This document shows positions 1-9,512 of a stretch of DNA of 51,274 nt, piece by piece. A program made the translations under genes and the position numbers. The stretch spans positions 1-51,274 of the forward strand of contig NZ_QLST01000016.1 of the NCBI RefSeq assembly GCF_003293845.1, written 5' to 3'. Under the pieces are notes generated by a model. It saw nothing but the letters and a program-made list of their open reading frames with translations, did not search any database and had not been told where the DNA came from. The DNA comes from Flavobacterium tibetense (GTDB taxonomy: Bacteria; Bacteroidota; Bacteroidia; Flavobacteriales; Flavobacteriaceae). The number at the start of each line of letters is the position of its first letter. Positions within the stretch are counted from its first letter, which is position 1.

Positions 1-975
<975 letters not shown>

Positions 976-987
976 ATCTGCAAGATT

Positions 988-1009
988 GTCTGCCGAGAAA
1001 TCGGCAGAC
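988..1009 (+). other. Hairpin just downstream of 23S
   Basis: A perfect 9-bp stem, GTCTGCCGA/TCGGCAGAC, closes a GAAA tetraloop about 12 bases after the inferred 23S end. No T-tract follows, so it is not a typical terminator. It may be a processing or stability hairpin in the rRNA spacer; that role is inferred. Confidence 0.55.
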
Positions 1010-1060
1010 GAGAACTTTCTACTAAATATTTACTTATCTCAGTATGTTAAGATATTAGTC

Positions 1061-1140
1061 ACTAGGCAAAAGGCAATAGCCAATAGTTTAGTTGACCCGA
1101 GCAAAAAAGCTGATGCCTTATGGCTAATGCCTATTGCCTT
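1061..1140. repeat. Inverted heptad repeats in the 23S-5S spacer
   Basis: The left arm (1061-1085) reads as 7-bp units ending in GGC, GGC, GCC (ACTAGGC, AAAAGGC, AATAGCC). The right arm (1111-1138) reads TGATGCC, TTATGGC, TAATGCC, TATTGCC. The arms are partly complementary (AAGGCAATAG against CTATTGCCTT) and enclose about 50 bases, so the pre-rRNA could form a long stem directly before 5S. The same 7-bp period, with other sequences, recurs elsewhere in the window. Confidence 0.7.
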
Positions 1141-1148
1141 AAAAACTT

Positions 1149-1257
<109 letters not shown>

Positions 1258-1262
1258 TTTTG

Positions 1263-1294
1263 AAAAGCCCTATCAGAAATGATAGGGCTTTTTT
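1263..1294 (+). terminator. rRNA operon terminator
   Basis: A 10-bp stem, AGCCCTATCA (1266-1275) with TGATAGGGCT (1280-1289), has a GAAA loop and is followed by TTTTT. It lies just after 5S and should end the rRNA transcript. Confidence 0.9.
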
Positions 1295-1330
1295 GTTACC
1301 TATATTCCGTCCCGAAGGGACTCAAACAAC

Positions 1331-1361
1331 AAATCCTAACTGTAATGGTTGGGATTTTTTT
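1331..1361 (+). terminator. Second intrinsic terminator-like hairpin
   Basis: The stem AATCCTAAC/GTTGGGATT (one G-U pair) is followed by a run of T. It sits 40 bases after the first terminator and may be a backup for the rRNA operon. Confidence 0.6.
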
Positions 1362-1414
1362 GTTTTAGGATTAAACCATTTTTAAATAATTTTCCAATAG
1401 ATTTCAACTGAAAA

Positions 1415-1542
1415 CCAAATCCCGCGTTAGGGATAGCAGCATTTGTTTGAGCTCTTACTTAAAATGCCTAAGGATTTTAAGTAAAGCGAGTGTGGATAGC
1501 CCGACCTGTAATTGCGAGGTACGAAGCAAACAGGAACGCCCA
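1415..1542 (+). ncRNA. Structured dispersed element resembling Flavo-1 RNA
   Basis: This non-coding stretch contains ATCCCGCGTTAGGGAT (1420-1435), an inverted repeat ACTTAAAAT/ATTTTAAGT (1457-1483 region), the block GTGGATAGCCCGACCTG (1492-1508), and a 3' CAGGAACGCCC (about 1531-1541). I recall this order (CCCGCGTTAGGGAT, central variable stem, GGATAGCCCGACC, CGCCC) from structured elements scattered through Flavobacterium genomes, and I suspect the Rfam Flavo-1 family. That identification is from memory and unverified. An alternative is a non-autonomous palindromic mobile repeat. Confidence 0.5.
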
Positions 1543-1574
1543 AAAAAAATCCAACTCTTGTGAAGTTGAACTTT
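1543..1574 (-). terminator. Terminator-like hairpin (minus strand)
   Basis: On the minus strand the stem TTCAACT/AGTTGGA (one G-U pair) is followed by eight T. It abuts the structured element at 1415-1542 and may be a distal terminator for the protease gene. Confidence 0.5.
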
Positions 1575-1624
1575 AATGTTTTATTTTTCTACTAATTTCT
1601 CTTAGTCATTGTTTTAAATTTATA

Positions 1625-1650
1625 GAAAAAGCTGCCCAATTGGACAGCTT
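1625..1650 (-). terminator. Terminator of the metalloprotease gene
   Basis: On the minus strand AAGCTG-T-CC and GG-G-CAGCTT form an interrupted stem followed by TTTTT. It lies about 30 bases after the stop codon of the gene at 1681. Confidence 0.7.
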
Positions 1651-1680
1651 ATAGATTTGGTAATTATTGGGATTCTGTTT

Positions 1681-4600
1681 TTATTCTTTTATGAATCGTT
1701 TTGTTCCAGCAGATTTGCCATCTGTAACTTCAATGATATAAATTGCAGACATTAAATTACTTATGTTAATTGTATTGTTGTCTACATTTCCACTTGCTAC
1801 TTGCTGTCCCATTTGGTTGAAAATTCTGTAGGATGAATTGTTGTTTTCCATTCCTGAGAAATAAATGATGTCTCCTTTTACTGGGTTAGGATATAATTTG
1901 AAATCCAGCTTTGTGATTTCAGATACTTCGTTCGTATCAACTTTATTACTTGTAATTTCTTCTGAGTTTCTAGTGTGAATTGAAGTTATGTTTATTGTAT
2001 AATCTTCAACTTCTCCATTTGAGAAAGTTTCACAAGCTGTTGGTGAAAAATTGAACTTCATGGAAACTCTCATTCTTGTTGTTCCTGTTAATGCATTCGT
2101 TGGGATATTGATAGTTCCACTTACGGATGAAGCTTTATCTTTTGTTCTAGAGAATACTAATTCGGATGATTCAAAAATTCCATTTTTATTAAAATCTATC
2201 CAAACATTATACGATTCGGCTCTTGAGTTACCATACCAACCCGGAGTAATTGTAATTGTATTAGATGTTCCAACCGCTAAATTTGTTGCAATTGCAGTGT
2301 AATCACCATAACCATTATTGTCTCCAGAAGTATTATTAATTGTACCCAATTGTACTCGATTAATAAATTCTTTAGATGTTCCTCCTGATGAGTTACAATA
2401 TGAAATTGTACTAATTGAAGGAGCAGCTGAAGTAGTTACATTTACTGTGTTACTTGCAGTAGAAACATTTCCAGCAGCATCTTTTGCTCTTACATAGAAA
2501 CTGTATGAAGTTGAAGTTGATAAGTCATTTACAGTTAAACTAGTTGCAGTTGTAGTAGTTTTTAAGATACCATTTTGATAGATGTCATAACCCGATATTC
2601 CAACATTATCGGTAGCAGCAGTCCATGATAAATTTGTACTTGAAGTTGTAGTTCCAGAGGCAGAAAGTGTTACCGATGATGGCGCTGTTGTATCTAAAGC
2701 TGCAGAAGTAGTTATATTTACTGTATTACTAGCGGTAGAAACATTTCCAGCGGCATCTTTTGATCTTATATAGAAACTATAAGTAGTTGAAGCTGATAAG
2801 CCGGTCACTATTAAAGTAGTTGCAGTAGTTGTGTTTGTCAAGACTCCATTTCTATATACGTCATAACCCGTTACTCCAATATTATCGGTAGCAGCAGTCC
2901 ATGATAAGTTGGTGCTTGAAGTTGTAGTTCCAGAAGCTGAAAGTGTTACTGTTGATGGGGCTGTTGTATCTACAGGCGTTAAAGTAGTTATTTTTGCTGT
3001 ATTACTAGCAATAGATAGGTTTCCAGCATCGTCTTTTGCTCTAACATAGAAACTATAAGCAGTTGAAGCAGTTAAACCTGTTATCGTTAAAGAAGTTGTG
3101 GTAGTTGTTGTTTTCAATATTCCATCTTGATACACATCGTAGCCAGTTACACCAAGATTATCTGTTGCGGCTGTCCAAGATAAATTTGTACTTGATGTTG
3201 TAGTTCCAGAAGCAGTAAGGGTTGATGCTGAGGGAGCTGTTGTATCAGCAGTACCTGAACCTGTAATGGTAAAGTTAACATTGTTTACATCAAAGAAAAT
3301 ATGATTACTTCCTTTTACCATGATTCTATTAGTTGTTCCTGGGATATTTGGGATAATTACATTTTGCGTTCCATCATTGGGAGTTCCTGCTAATAAAACA
3401 ATTGGAAAAGTTTGTCCACCGTCAGTAGAAAGTAGAATGTCTACATTAGCGCAGTTTACATTATTTGCGTTAGTTCCTGCAACTGTCCAGTTAACGGTTT
3501 GAGTAGTTCCTGCAGCGTAAGATACAGCTGTGTTTTGAGAATTAACGATAAATGGACCCGCATTTCCGTCTACGGTTACCACCATATCATCGGTATTGTT
3601 TGCGCCTCCTCCAGTTCTGTTATCTCTCACGGTCAAACGGAAGTTTAAAGTACGAGCAACGCCTGGTAATGTTTCTGAAGCAATTCTATGTCCTTGCGTT
3701 GTGGTTAATCCAGCCAAGATAGTATTCATATTTGGAAAATAGCGCGTTGGAGAACTAGTAGGAGGATAAGATCTAAATAAAGGACCAGTTGTAGCTGTGC
3801 TACTTGGTGTGGAGGCTGTTGCATTTCCTAAATCCATTTGTTCCCACGAGTAGGTTAATTGGTCGTTGCTGTTAGCGTCTGTTGCAGAACCATTTAACAT
3901 AAATGGAGTTCCTTTCGGAATGGTATAATCTTGTCCGGCGTTTACAACTGGTGTTGCATTTCCTGTAAGTGTAATGGTTGCGCAAGTTTTGTTTTTGATG
4001 TTATCTGTAACTTGTTGGATACTAATCGCATGAAAATAAGCATCAGGACGTTGTACAATGTCTTTTAAGCTAGTTCCTGCATAACTCATAATTGTAGAAG
4101 CACTTCCTGGTTCCATTTGTGCTTGATTTCCACTTTCTGTTCTGTATGTAAAGGAATGATTGGCTCCCAATTGGTGTCCCATTTCGTGTGCTACATAATC
4201 GATGTCAAAATTATCTCCAGATGGCATGCTAGTACCAGTATAGGCGCTACCTTTTAGACCATCAACACAAATACAACCTCTGCAGTTTGCATTTCCGCCT
4301 GCGGTTGTACCTCCAAATAAATGCCCAATATCATAATTCGCTTCTCCAATAACATTGGTTAAGGTGGATTGAACTTGTTGTCCCCAGTAAGTAGGTGAGT
4401 CGGTATACGGATCTGTAGCAGCATTGGTATAAAGAACATTCTCGTTGTTAGCGATTAGAACTAATCTTAGTCCAAAATCTCTTTCGAAAATACCATTTAC
4501 TCTAGTCATAGTATTTACTATTCCTGCCAAGGCTAAAGCTTTTGTGCCACCAAAGTAGTTGGCATATTCTCCAGTACAAGAAACCGCTAGTCTAAAAGTG

Positions 4601-5205
4601 CGTAGTTTTCCGTCATCAGCTCCTCTTTGGCTTGATGTAAGATTACTTATTGTTTCTATTTCGGAATCCGATACACCACATTCAAATTTAGTAAACGGAG
4701 TTTTTCTATCCGATTTTTTATATACAGTATATTTGGTATTATCAGAATTTATAGGTTCGATGAAAATAGCTTCTTTATCAGGATAAATAGTCATGGATTT
4801 AAATCCTAATGGTGAAGAACTAAAATAAGCAATTGCTTTTGGATTGTCAACACCAATAGCTACATACGATTTTATTTCAGGAAATTTTGCTGCAAGTTCT
4901 GGAGCCATTACCGAGCTTTCATACACTTTGAAGTTTTCCAATGTTCCTTCTCCATTTGGTAATGTAATAATAAGATTTGAAGAAGTTTTAAGTGCCTCTT
5001 TTTTAGGAGATTTACTCAATAAGGTTTTCATTGAAGTAACATCTAAGTCGAATGTATTCTTTTGAGGTAAGTGTAAATTAGTACTTCTATTTGAAGTTTC
5101 ATTCGAATTACTTTTTTTCCATAAATCATTTTTGCCTTGAGCAATTCCGTAGGTACCAGTAAAAAGTAGAGCGGCACAAATTAATTTTTTCATAGTCATT
5201 TTCAT
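1681..5205 (-). CDS. Secreted reprolysin-like zinc metalloprotease with FN3 repeats, GEVED domain and T9SS sorting domain
   Basis: This is a predicted exported metalloprotease of about 1174 residues. A signal peptide (MKKLICAALLFTGTYG) precedes a propeptide-like region. The metzincin zinc site HEMGHQLGANH lies near residue 340, followed by a Met-turn-like SIMSYAG. Next come a region of beta-sandwich type, three near-identical fibronectin type III modules (about 655-930), a GEVED-type domain (motif GEVEDYTI, about 1065), and a C-terminal T9SS type A sorting domain starting near LYPNPVKGD. The longest frame begins with TTG at 5223, but ATG at 5205 behind TTAACAAAA looks more likely; ATG at 5193 is also possible. 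It should be secreted or held on the surface by T9SS and degrade extracellular protein. The substrate is unknown. The gene is monocistronic and divergent from the SprB-repeat gene. Confidence 0.92.
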   Translation of the reverse strand: MKMTMKKLICAALLFTGTYGIAQGKNDLWKKSNSNETSNRSTNLHLPQKNTFDLDVTSMKTLLSKSPKKEALKTSSNLIITLPNGEGTLENFKVYESSVMAPELAAKFPEIKSYVAIGVDNPKAIAYFSSSPLGFKSMTIYPDKEAIFIEPINSDNTKYTVYKKSDRKTPFTKFECGVSDSEIETISNLTSSQRGADDGKLRTFRLAVSCTGEYANYFGGTKALALAGIVNTMTRVNGIFERDFGLRLVLIANNENVLYTNAATDPYTDSPTYWGQQVQSTLTNVIGEANYDIGHLFGGTTAGGNANCRGCICVDGLKGSAYTGTSMPSGDNFDIDYVAHEMGHQLGANHSFTYRTESGNQAQMEPGSASTIMSYAGTSLKDIVQRPDAYFHAISIQQVTDNIKNKTCATITLTGNATPVVNAGQDYTIPKGTPFMLNGSATDANSNDQLTYSWEQMDLGNATASTPSSTATTGPLFRSYPPTSSPTRYFPNMNTILAGLTTTQGHRIASETLPGVARTLNFRLTVRDNRTGGGANNTDDMVVTVDGNAGPFIVNSQNTAVSYAAGTTQTVNWTVAGTNANNVNCANVDILLSTDGGQTFPIVLLAGTPNDGTQNVIIPNIPGTTNRIMVKGSNHIFFDVNNVNFTITGSGTADTTAPSASTLTASGTTTSSTNLSWTAATDNLGVTGYDVYQDGILKTTTTTTSLTITGLTASTAYSFYVRAKDDAGNLSIASNTAKITTLTPVDTTAPSTVTLSASGTTTSSTNLSWTAATDNIGVTGYDVYRNGVLTNTTTATTLIVTGLSASTTYSFYIRSKDAAGNVSTASNTVNITTSAALDTTAPSSVTLSASGTTTSSTNLSWTAATDNVGISGYDIYQNGILKTTTTATSLTVNDLSTSTSYSFYVRAKDAAGNVSTASNTVNVTTSAAPSISTISYCNSSGGTSKEFINRVQLGTINNTSGDNNGYGDYTAIATNLAVGTSNTITITPGWYGNSRAESYNVWIDFNKNGIFESSELVFSRTKDKASSVSGTINIPTNALTGTTRMRVSMKFNFSPTACETFSNGEVEDYTINITSIHTRNSEEITSNKVDTNEVSEITKLDFKLYPNPVKGDIIYFSGMENNNSSYRIFNQMGQQVASGNVDNNTINISNLMSAIYIIEVTDGKSAGTKRFIKE
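2430..3247 (-). repeat. Three 276-bp tandem DNA repeats encoding FN3 modules
   Basis: The word GCTGTTGTATC recurs at 2684, 2960 and 3236, exactly 276 bp (92 codons) apart. The encoded modules share long identical segments such as TLSASGTTTSSTNLSWTAAT and TDN-(I/L/V)-G. The DNA identity suggests recent duplication or ongoing homogenisation and makes the number of modules recombination-prone. Confidence 0.9.
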
Positions 5206-5240
5206 TTTTGTTAACCGCTTCAAAACTAAGTATTTAAAAA

Positions 5241-5278
5241 AATATAATCGACGAAATTAACAATATAATCGATGAAAT
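5241..5278. promoter_or_regulatory. 17-bp direct repeat upstream of the metalloprotease
   Basis: AATATAATCGACGAAAT (5241-5257) is repeated with one mismatch as AATATAATCGATGAAAT (5262-5278). Start-to-start distance is 21 bp, close to two helical turns. The copies lie 36-73 bases upstream of the chosen ATG of the protease. A dimeric regulator could bind here; this is inference. The rest of 5279-5939 is AT-rich and carries no convincing gene. Confidence 0.55.
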
Positions 5279-5649
5279 GCACTATTTTTCATTACCTTGT
5301 AAGATATAAGCTAAAATTTTGAGCCTATTTGTTAACAAAAAATGGTAACGTTATGATAATCAGTAATTTTTATCTTTTCTTTTCGTAAGAAAAATATTCT
5401 TCAGAATTAAATAAAAAAAATAAAAATGAAAATTCAATGATTTTTTATGTTTTTTTTGACTTCATTTTTAGAATAAAAAGTACTTGAACGGACTTTTTTA
5501 TAACTTCATCTATTAGTTAATTTTTTTTCTAAAATAGCAGGCATTTTTAATTTTATTTTCATGCTAAGTTATTGATGGTTAATTAATTGTTAAAAAGTTA
5601 AAGTTTCAAAAATGACTCTATTTTTTTAAAAGATTAATGAAAATTGAAT

Positions 5650-5657
5650 TAAATTTG
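5650..5657 (+). promoter_or_regulatory. Candidate -7 element for the SprB-repeat gene
   Basis: TAAATTTG matches the Bacteroidota -7 consensus TAnnTTTG. No clear TTG lies at -33. If used, the leader would be about 280 bases long, which is unusual. A small palindrome, TTGCCAATGGCAA, lies within that leader near 5770. Confidence 0.35.
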
Positions 5658-5939
5658 TACAACAAAACCTAAGCAAAGGTTTTTGAAATGTAGTTAGATT
5701 TTATTTTTTAAGAGTTTCTACTTTTAGTAAATCTATCAAACTAAAGGATGGTTCAATTGATTTATTGTAATTGCCAATGGCAACTTCTTCTGCAAAAATC
5801 AATCAATAACAGTTTATTTCTTCACATAAGTTTTTTAATTCATTAAATTTTCAATTTATGATTGGAAAATTTTTAATTTATCTCAAAACCACTTCTACAC
5901 AAACTTACTAATGATATGGTATTTTTAAACCGTATTATT

Positions 5940-8900
5940 ATGAAAAAATTTATTTTATTTTATCGAGAAAATGCCCAAAAATTGAGCTGTTCTTTAGAGT
6001 ATGCAGCAGGGGTATTGAGAGGTTTGGGGCTTAATTCCAGTTTACAAGGAATTAATTTTAGCAAAAAAGGGATTTATTATGTTGCATTTTTACTTTTATT
6101 CTTCAGTCAGTCATCACTACACAGTCAAATCATAATTGATGGTGATCCTAGTGATTGGCCTGCAGTTTTAAATAATCCCGCAAATACAAAGAAAGCTTTT
6201 AAGCATGATCCTTTTGATGTATTACATGTTGATGATCAATGGACTGGCGGTTCTTCTGATACAGGAGCCAACCCAAATACGCATTGGTTTTGGGCAAATG
6301 GTAATTCAAATGACAAAGGGGATATTGCCAATGCTGGTGCTGTTTTATTAGGAACAAAACTCTATTTTTTTGGAGATAGAACCGCAGCAAATGGTAATGC
6401 TCAAATTGGCTTTTGGTTTTTTAAAGATGATGTGCGACCAACAGGAAACGGCTCAAGTTCAAGTCCATTTACAGGTGAACATGTAAACGGAGACATTTTA
6501 ATTATAAGTAATTTTGTAAATGGTGGTGGTAATGCTCAACCGAGTATTTACATGTGGGCTGGAAAAACAGATGTTAATCCAGGAGCGTTAGTTCTTGTTA
6601 CTGGTGGCGGATTAGATGCTGCTTTAGCAACTAACAGTTCTGTTGTAGATGTTCCAACTGGTCAAATGTTTAATGGTGAAATGTGGACTTTTTATCCAAA
6701 ATTTGGAGAAACAGGAACGTATCCTAATCCGTTATTCTTCGAAGGATATTTAGATTTAGCTACATTACCGGGTGAATATAATGCTTGTTTTCAACGCTTT
6801 TTATTAGAAACTAGAAATTCACAATCCATTAATGCTTCTTTACAAGATTTAGTTGCTGGACAATTTTACGGCATTCCACCAGCGCCAACAGCAATTTCAA
6901 ATGCATTTTGTGGAACAGGCTCTGTAAGTTTATCTGCGTCTGGGTGTAATGGAACTCTTAAATGGTATACAAGCGCAAGTGGAGGAGTAGCAATAGGAGA
7001 AGGCTCTCCATTTAATACTCCAGAAATTTCAGAGACAACAACGTATTATGTTTCTTGTACGGTTGATGGTTGTGAAGGACCAAGAACTGCTGTAACGGCT
7101 ACAATAAATCCTTTACCATCTGGTGTTGGAGTTCCCACACATGTTACGTGTTATGGAGCTGCTACAGGTTCAATTGATTTAACTCCTTCTGGAGGTACAC
7201 CGCCTTATACTTATGCATGGACAAAATTGGGTGATGTTAACTTTGCTGCATCCACTCAAGATGTATCAGATTTAACAGCAGGGGTTTATAGCGTGGTTAT
7301 AACCGACTCTAAAGGATGTGAAGGAAATGTTCAAGTGGAAATCGTTGAAGCGCCATTAGTAACACCTGAAATTTCTAAAAACCCCGGAAATGCTTCTACA
7401 TTGTGTGGTGTTTCTCCATCTGAAGCTCAAGCTCTGATTGATACAGCATTTACTAATTGGTTAAATGAAGCTGGCGCAGGATATGAAAGCGGAGTTCATG
7501 TTGATAATCCGGGAACGGCACCATATACTATTACAATTAGTCCTGAAAATCCTTCTGCACCTTTATATTCTGGTGGAAGTGTTGATGTTACTTGGACAAT
7601 CACTGATGCGTGTGGTTTAACCGATACTGTTATTGGAACATTTACTGTTGATAACAACTGTAGAATCATTTGTGAAACCGTTCCAACGGATGTGCTTTGT
7701 AACGATGGTTCAACAGGATCAATTGCAGTAACGGCTTCAGCTGGATTTCCACCATACAATTTCTATTTGTATTTGTCTTCAGATCTTAATACGCAATTAG
7801 ATAGTGTTTTAGATGTTGATTCAAATCCTGGTATGGCAACATTTTTAAATCTACCAGCGGGAACTTACACCATTCTTATTACCGATGCTGTTCAAGATTT
7901 GGAAGATCCAACATTATGTGCAGATACTTCAATTTCACAACCTGAGTCGCCTTTGTCAAGTCAAATTAGTAATATTGACGTTTTATGTTATGGTGACGCA
8001 ACTGGATCGATTGATTTATCTCCTTCTGGAGGCACTCCTCCTTATACATTTTCGTGGAGTGCTTCAAATGGTGGCGTGATTCCTGAAGGTCAGGAAAACA
8101 TTGAAGATTTAACAGGGTTAGTAGCTGGGACTTACAGTGTTGTAATTATTGATGCCAATGGAAATGAAGGAGGTTGTCGTAATGAGAACAGTGCTGAAAT
8201 CATGCAATCCGATGAGTTAACTTGTTCCGTAGAAAAAAACAGTGACGAAATTTGTATTGGAGGACTAAATGGTTCGGCAACAGTTAGCGTACTTGGTGGT
8301 AGTGGTGATTATACTTATTTATGGGATAATGGTGAAACAACCGCTACAGCAACTGGATTAAGTGGTGGGCTGCACTCTGTAACCATAACTGATTCTAATG
8401 GTTGTGTTACTAGTTGTGAAATTACAATTGCTACAATTCCATGTGATGATGCTCATTGTACTTATACCCAAGGATTTTATGGCAATTATGGTGGTTTAGG
8501 CTGTACTCCAGATTATGGAACAGTTAATTCTCATGTAATGATGACTAATGCTTTAACTCAAGTGGGAGGTAGCTTTAATTTTGGAAGTTTAAATACCGGA
8601 AATTATTTCTTGTTGAAACTTTCGGATGTAACTGGAGCAGGTAATCCTGCACAAAATAAGATCTACAAAATGCTTCCTGGCGGCGGTTCACCAAGAGCTT
8701 TAGTTGGTTATGCTACTTACGATGAGTATGCCACATGGTCAGACAATGATCCATTAGTTGCTAAAGGAGGAAATAAAGGAAAAATAAATAACAATTTGTT
8801 AAGTCAAACGATTACTTTATTCTTTAATTTACAAATGGATCAATCATTAGGAGGTGTTGTTTTAGAAAGCTCATTTGCAACTGCTAAAACCATAACTTGT

Positions 8901-9461
8901 GGATCCAATGAACCTAATATGGAAACGGCTCAAGAGTTCACAATTTCATCTAATGTAATTAGTTATTTAGAGAATAACGGAGGAGCTACTGTTGCTAATT
9001 TATTTGCTTTAGCTAATAAATCGCTTGGAGGAGAATCTACAGGTGGAATTAATGCTGCAACAATTAACAATGCTGTTGATGCAATCAATAGAGGATTTGA
9101 TGAATGTAGAGTTAAAGTTGTAATTCCTGAAGAAACAATTGAAACGAGAAGTATTGCTTTTGATGATAAAGATGCAACTTCAAATTCAAGACCAATTTCA
9201 GGAAATGTAACTATTTACCCAGTTCCGTTCCAAGATTCCTTCACTGTTGATTATGGATTGGATTATGATTCTTTAATTAAAGTTCAAATATTTGATATTA
9301 AAGGTTCTCTAATTTATCAATTGAATGATATTGATACCAAACAAAATCATGAAATTAGAGTAGAACCAACTTTTAATAAAGGAAAAGGAGAAATGTATAT
9401 TGTTAAAGTAATTACTGATAGAGAAGTAATCATTAAAAAAGTGATTTCGAGTCAGTTTTAA
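5940..9461 (+). CDS. Large secreted protein with Ig-like and SprB repeats and T9SS sorting domain
   Basis: This is a surface or secreted protein of about 1173 residues. The hydrophobic export segment is not at the extreme N terminus but near residues 47-66 (GIYYVAFLLLFFSQSS), after a polar stretch. It is followed by a unique beta-rich region (to about 325), an Ig-like module with paired cysteines (about 330-400), and several SprB-type repeats with the core GSIDL(T/S)PSGGTPPYT. A more divergent region precedes the C-terminal T9SS type A domain (VTIYPVPF...). SprB repeats are known from Flavobacterium gliding adhesins, so an adhesive or matrix role is likely, though this protein is far smaller than SprB. 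ATG 5940 (MKKF) is preferred over ATG 5916. It ends in a bidirectional terminator shared with the convergent operon. Confidence 0.88.
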   Translation: MKKFILFYRENAQKLSCSLEYAAGVLRGLGLNSSLQGINFSKKGIYYVAFLLLFFSQSSLHSQIIIDGDPSDWPAVLNNPANTKKAFKHDPFDVLHVDDQWTGGSSDTGANPNTHWFWANGNSNDKGDIANAGAVLLGTKLYFFGDRTAANGNAQIGFWFFKDDVRPTGNGSSSSPFTGEHVNGDILIISNFVNGGGNAQPSIYMWAGKTDVNPGALVLVTGGGLDAALATNSSVVDVPTGQMFNGEMWTFYPKFGETGTYPNPLFFEGYLDLATLPGEYNACFQRFLLETRNSQSINASLQDLVAGQFYGIPPAPTAISNAFCGTGSVSLSASGCNGTLKWYTSASGGVAIGEGSPFNTPEISETTTYYVSCTVDGCEGPRTAVTATINPLPSGVGVPTHVTCYGAATGSIDLTPSGGTPPYTYAWTKLGDVNFAASTQDVSDLTAGVYSVVITDSKGCEGNVQVEIVEAPLVTPEISKNPGNASTLCGVSPSEAQALIDTAFTNWLNEAGAGYESGVHVDNPGTAPYTITISPENPSAPLYSGGSVDVTWTITDACGLTDTVIGTFTVDNNCRIICETVPTDVLCNDGSTGSIAVTASAGFPPYNFYLYLSSDLNTQLDSVLDVDSNPGMATFLNLPAGTYTILITDAVQDLEDPTLCADTSISQPESPLSSQISNIDVLCYGDATGSIDLSPSGGTPPYTFSWSASNGGVIPEGQENIEDLTGLVAGTYSVVIIDANGNEGGCRNENSAEIMQSDELTCSVEKNSDEICIGGLNGSATVSVLGGSGDYTYLWDNGETTATATGLSGGLHSVTITDSNGCVTSCEITIATIPCDDAHCTYTQGFYGNYGGLGCTPDYGTVNSHVMMTNALTQVGGSFNFGSLNTGNYFLLKLSDVTGAGNPAQNKIYKMLPGGGSPRALVGYATYDEYATWSDNDPLVAKGGNKGKINNNLLSQTITLFFNLQMDQSLGGVVLESSFATAKTITCGSNEPNMETAQEFTISSNVISYLENNGGATVANLFALANKSLGGESTGGINAATINNAVDAINRGFDECRVKVVIPEETIETRSIAFDDKDATSNSRPISGNVTIYPVPFQDSFTVDYGLDYDSLIKVQIFDIKGSLIYQLNDIDTKQNHEIRVEPTFNKGKGEMYIVKVITDREVIIKKVISSQF

Positions 9462-9480
9462 TGAAATATTAATTATAAAC

Positions 9481-9508
9481 AAAAAGAGGCTTTTAAGCCT
9501 CTTTTTTT
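9481..9508. terminator. Bidirectional terminator
   Basis: AAAAAGAGGCTT/AAGCCTCTTTTT forms a strong stem with A- and T-tracts on both sides. It lies between the convergent genes ending at 9461 and 9513 and can serve both. Confidence 0.9.
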
Positions 9509-9512
9509 GTTT

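Noticed and set aside
2420..3250. Possible CRISPR-like repeat array
   Set aside because: The 276-bp periodicity encodes FN3 modules in frame; there are no short repeats with unique spacers.
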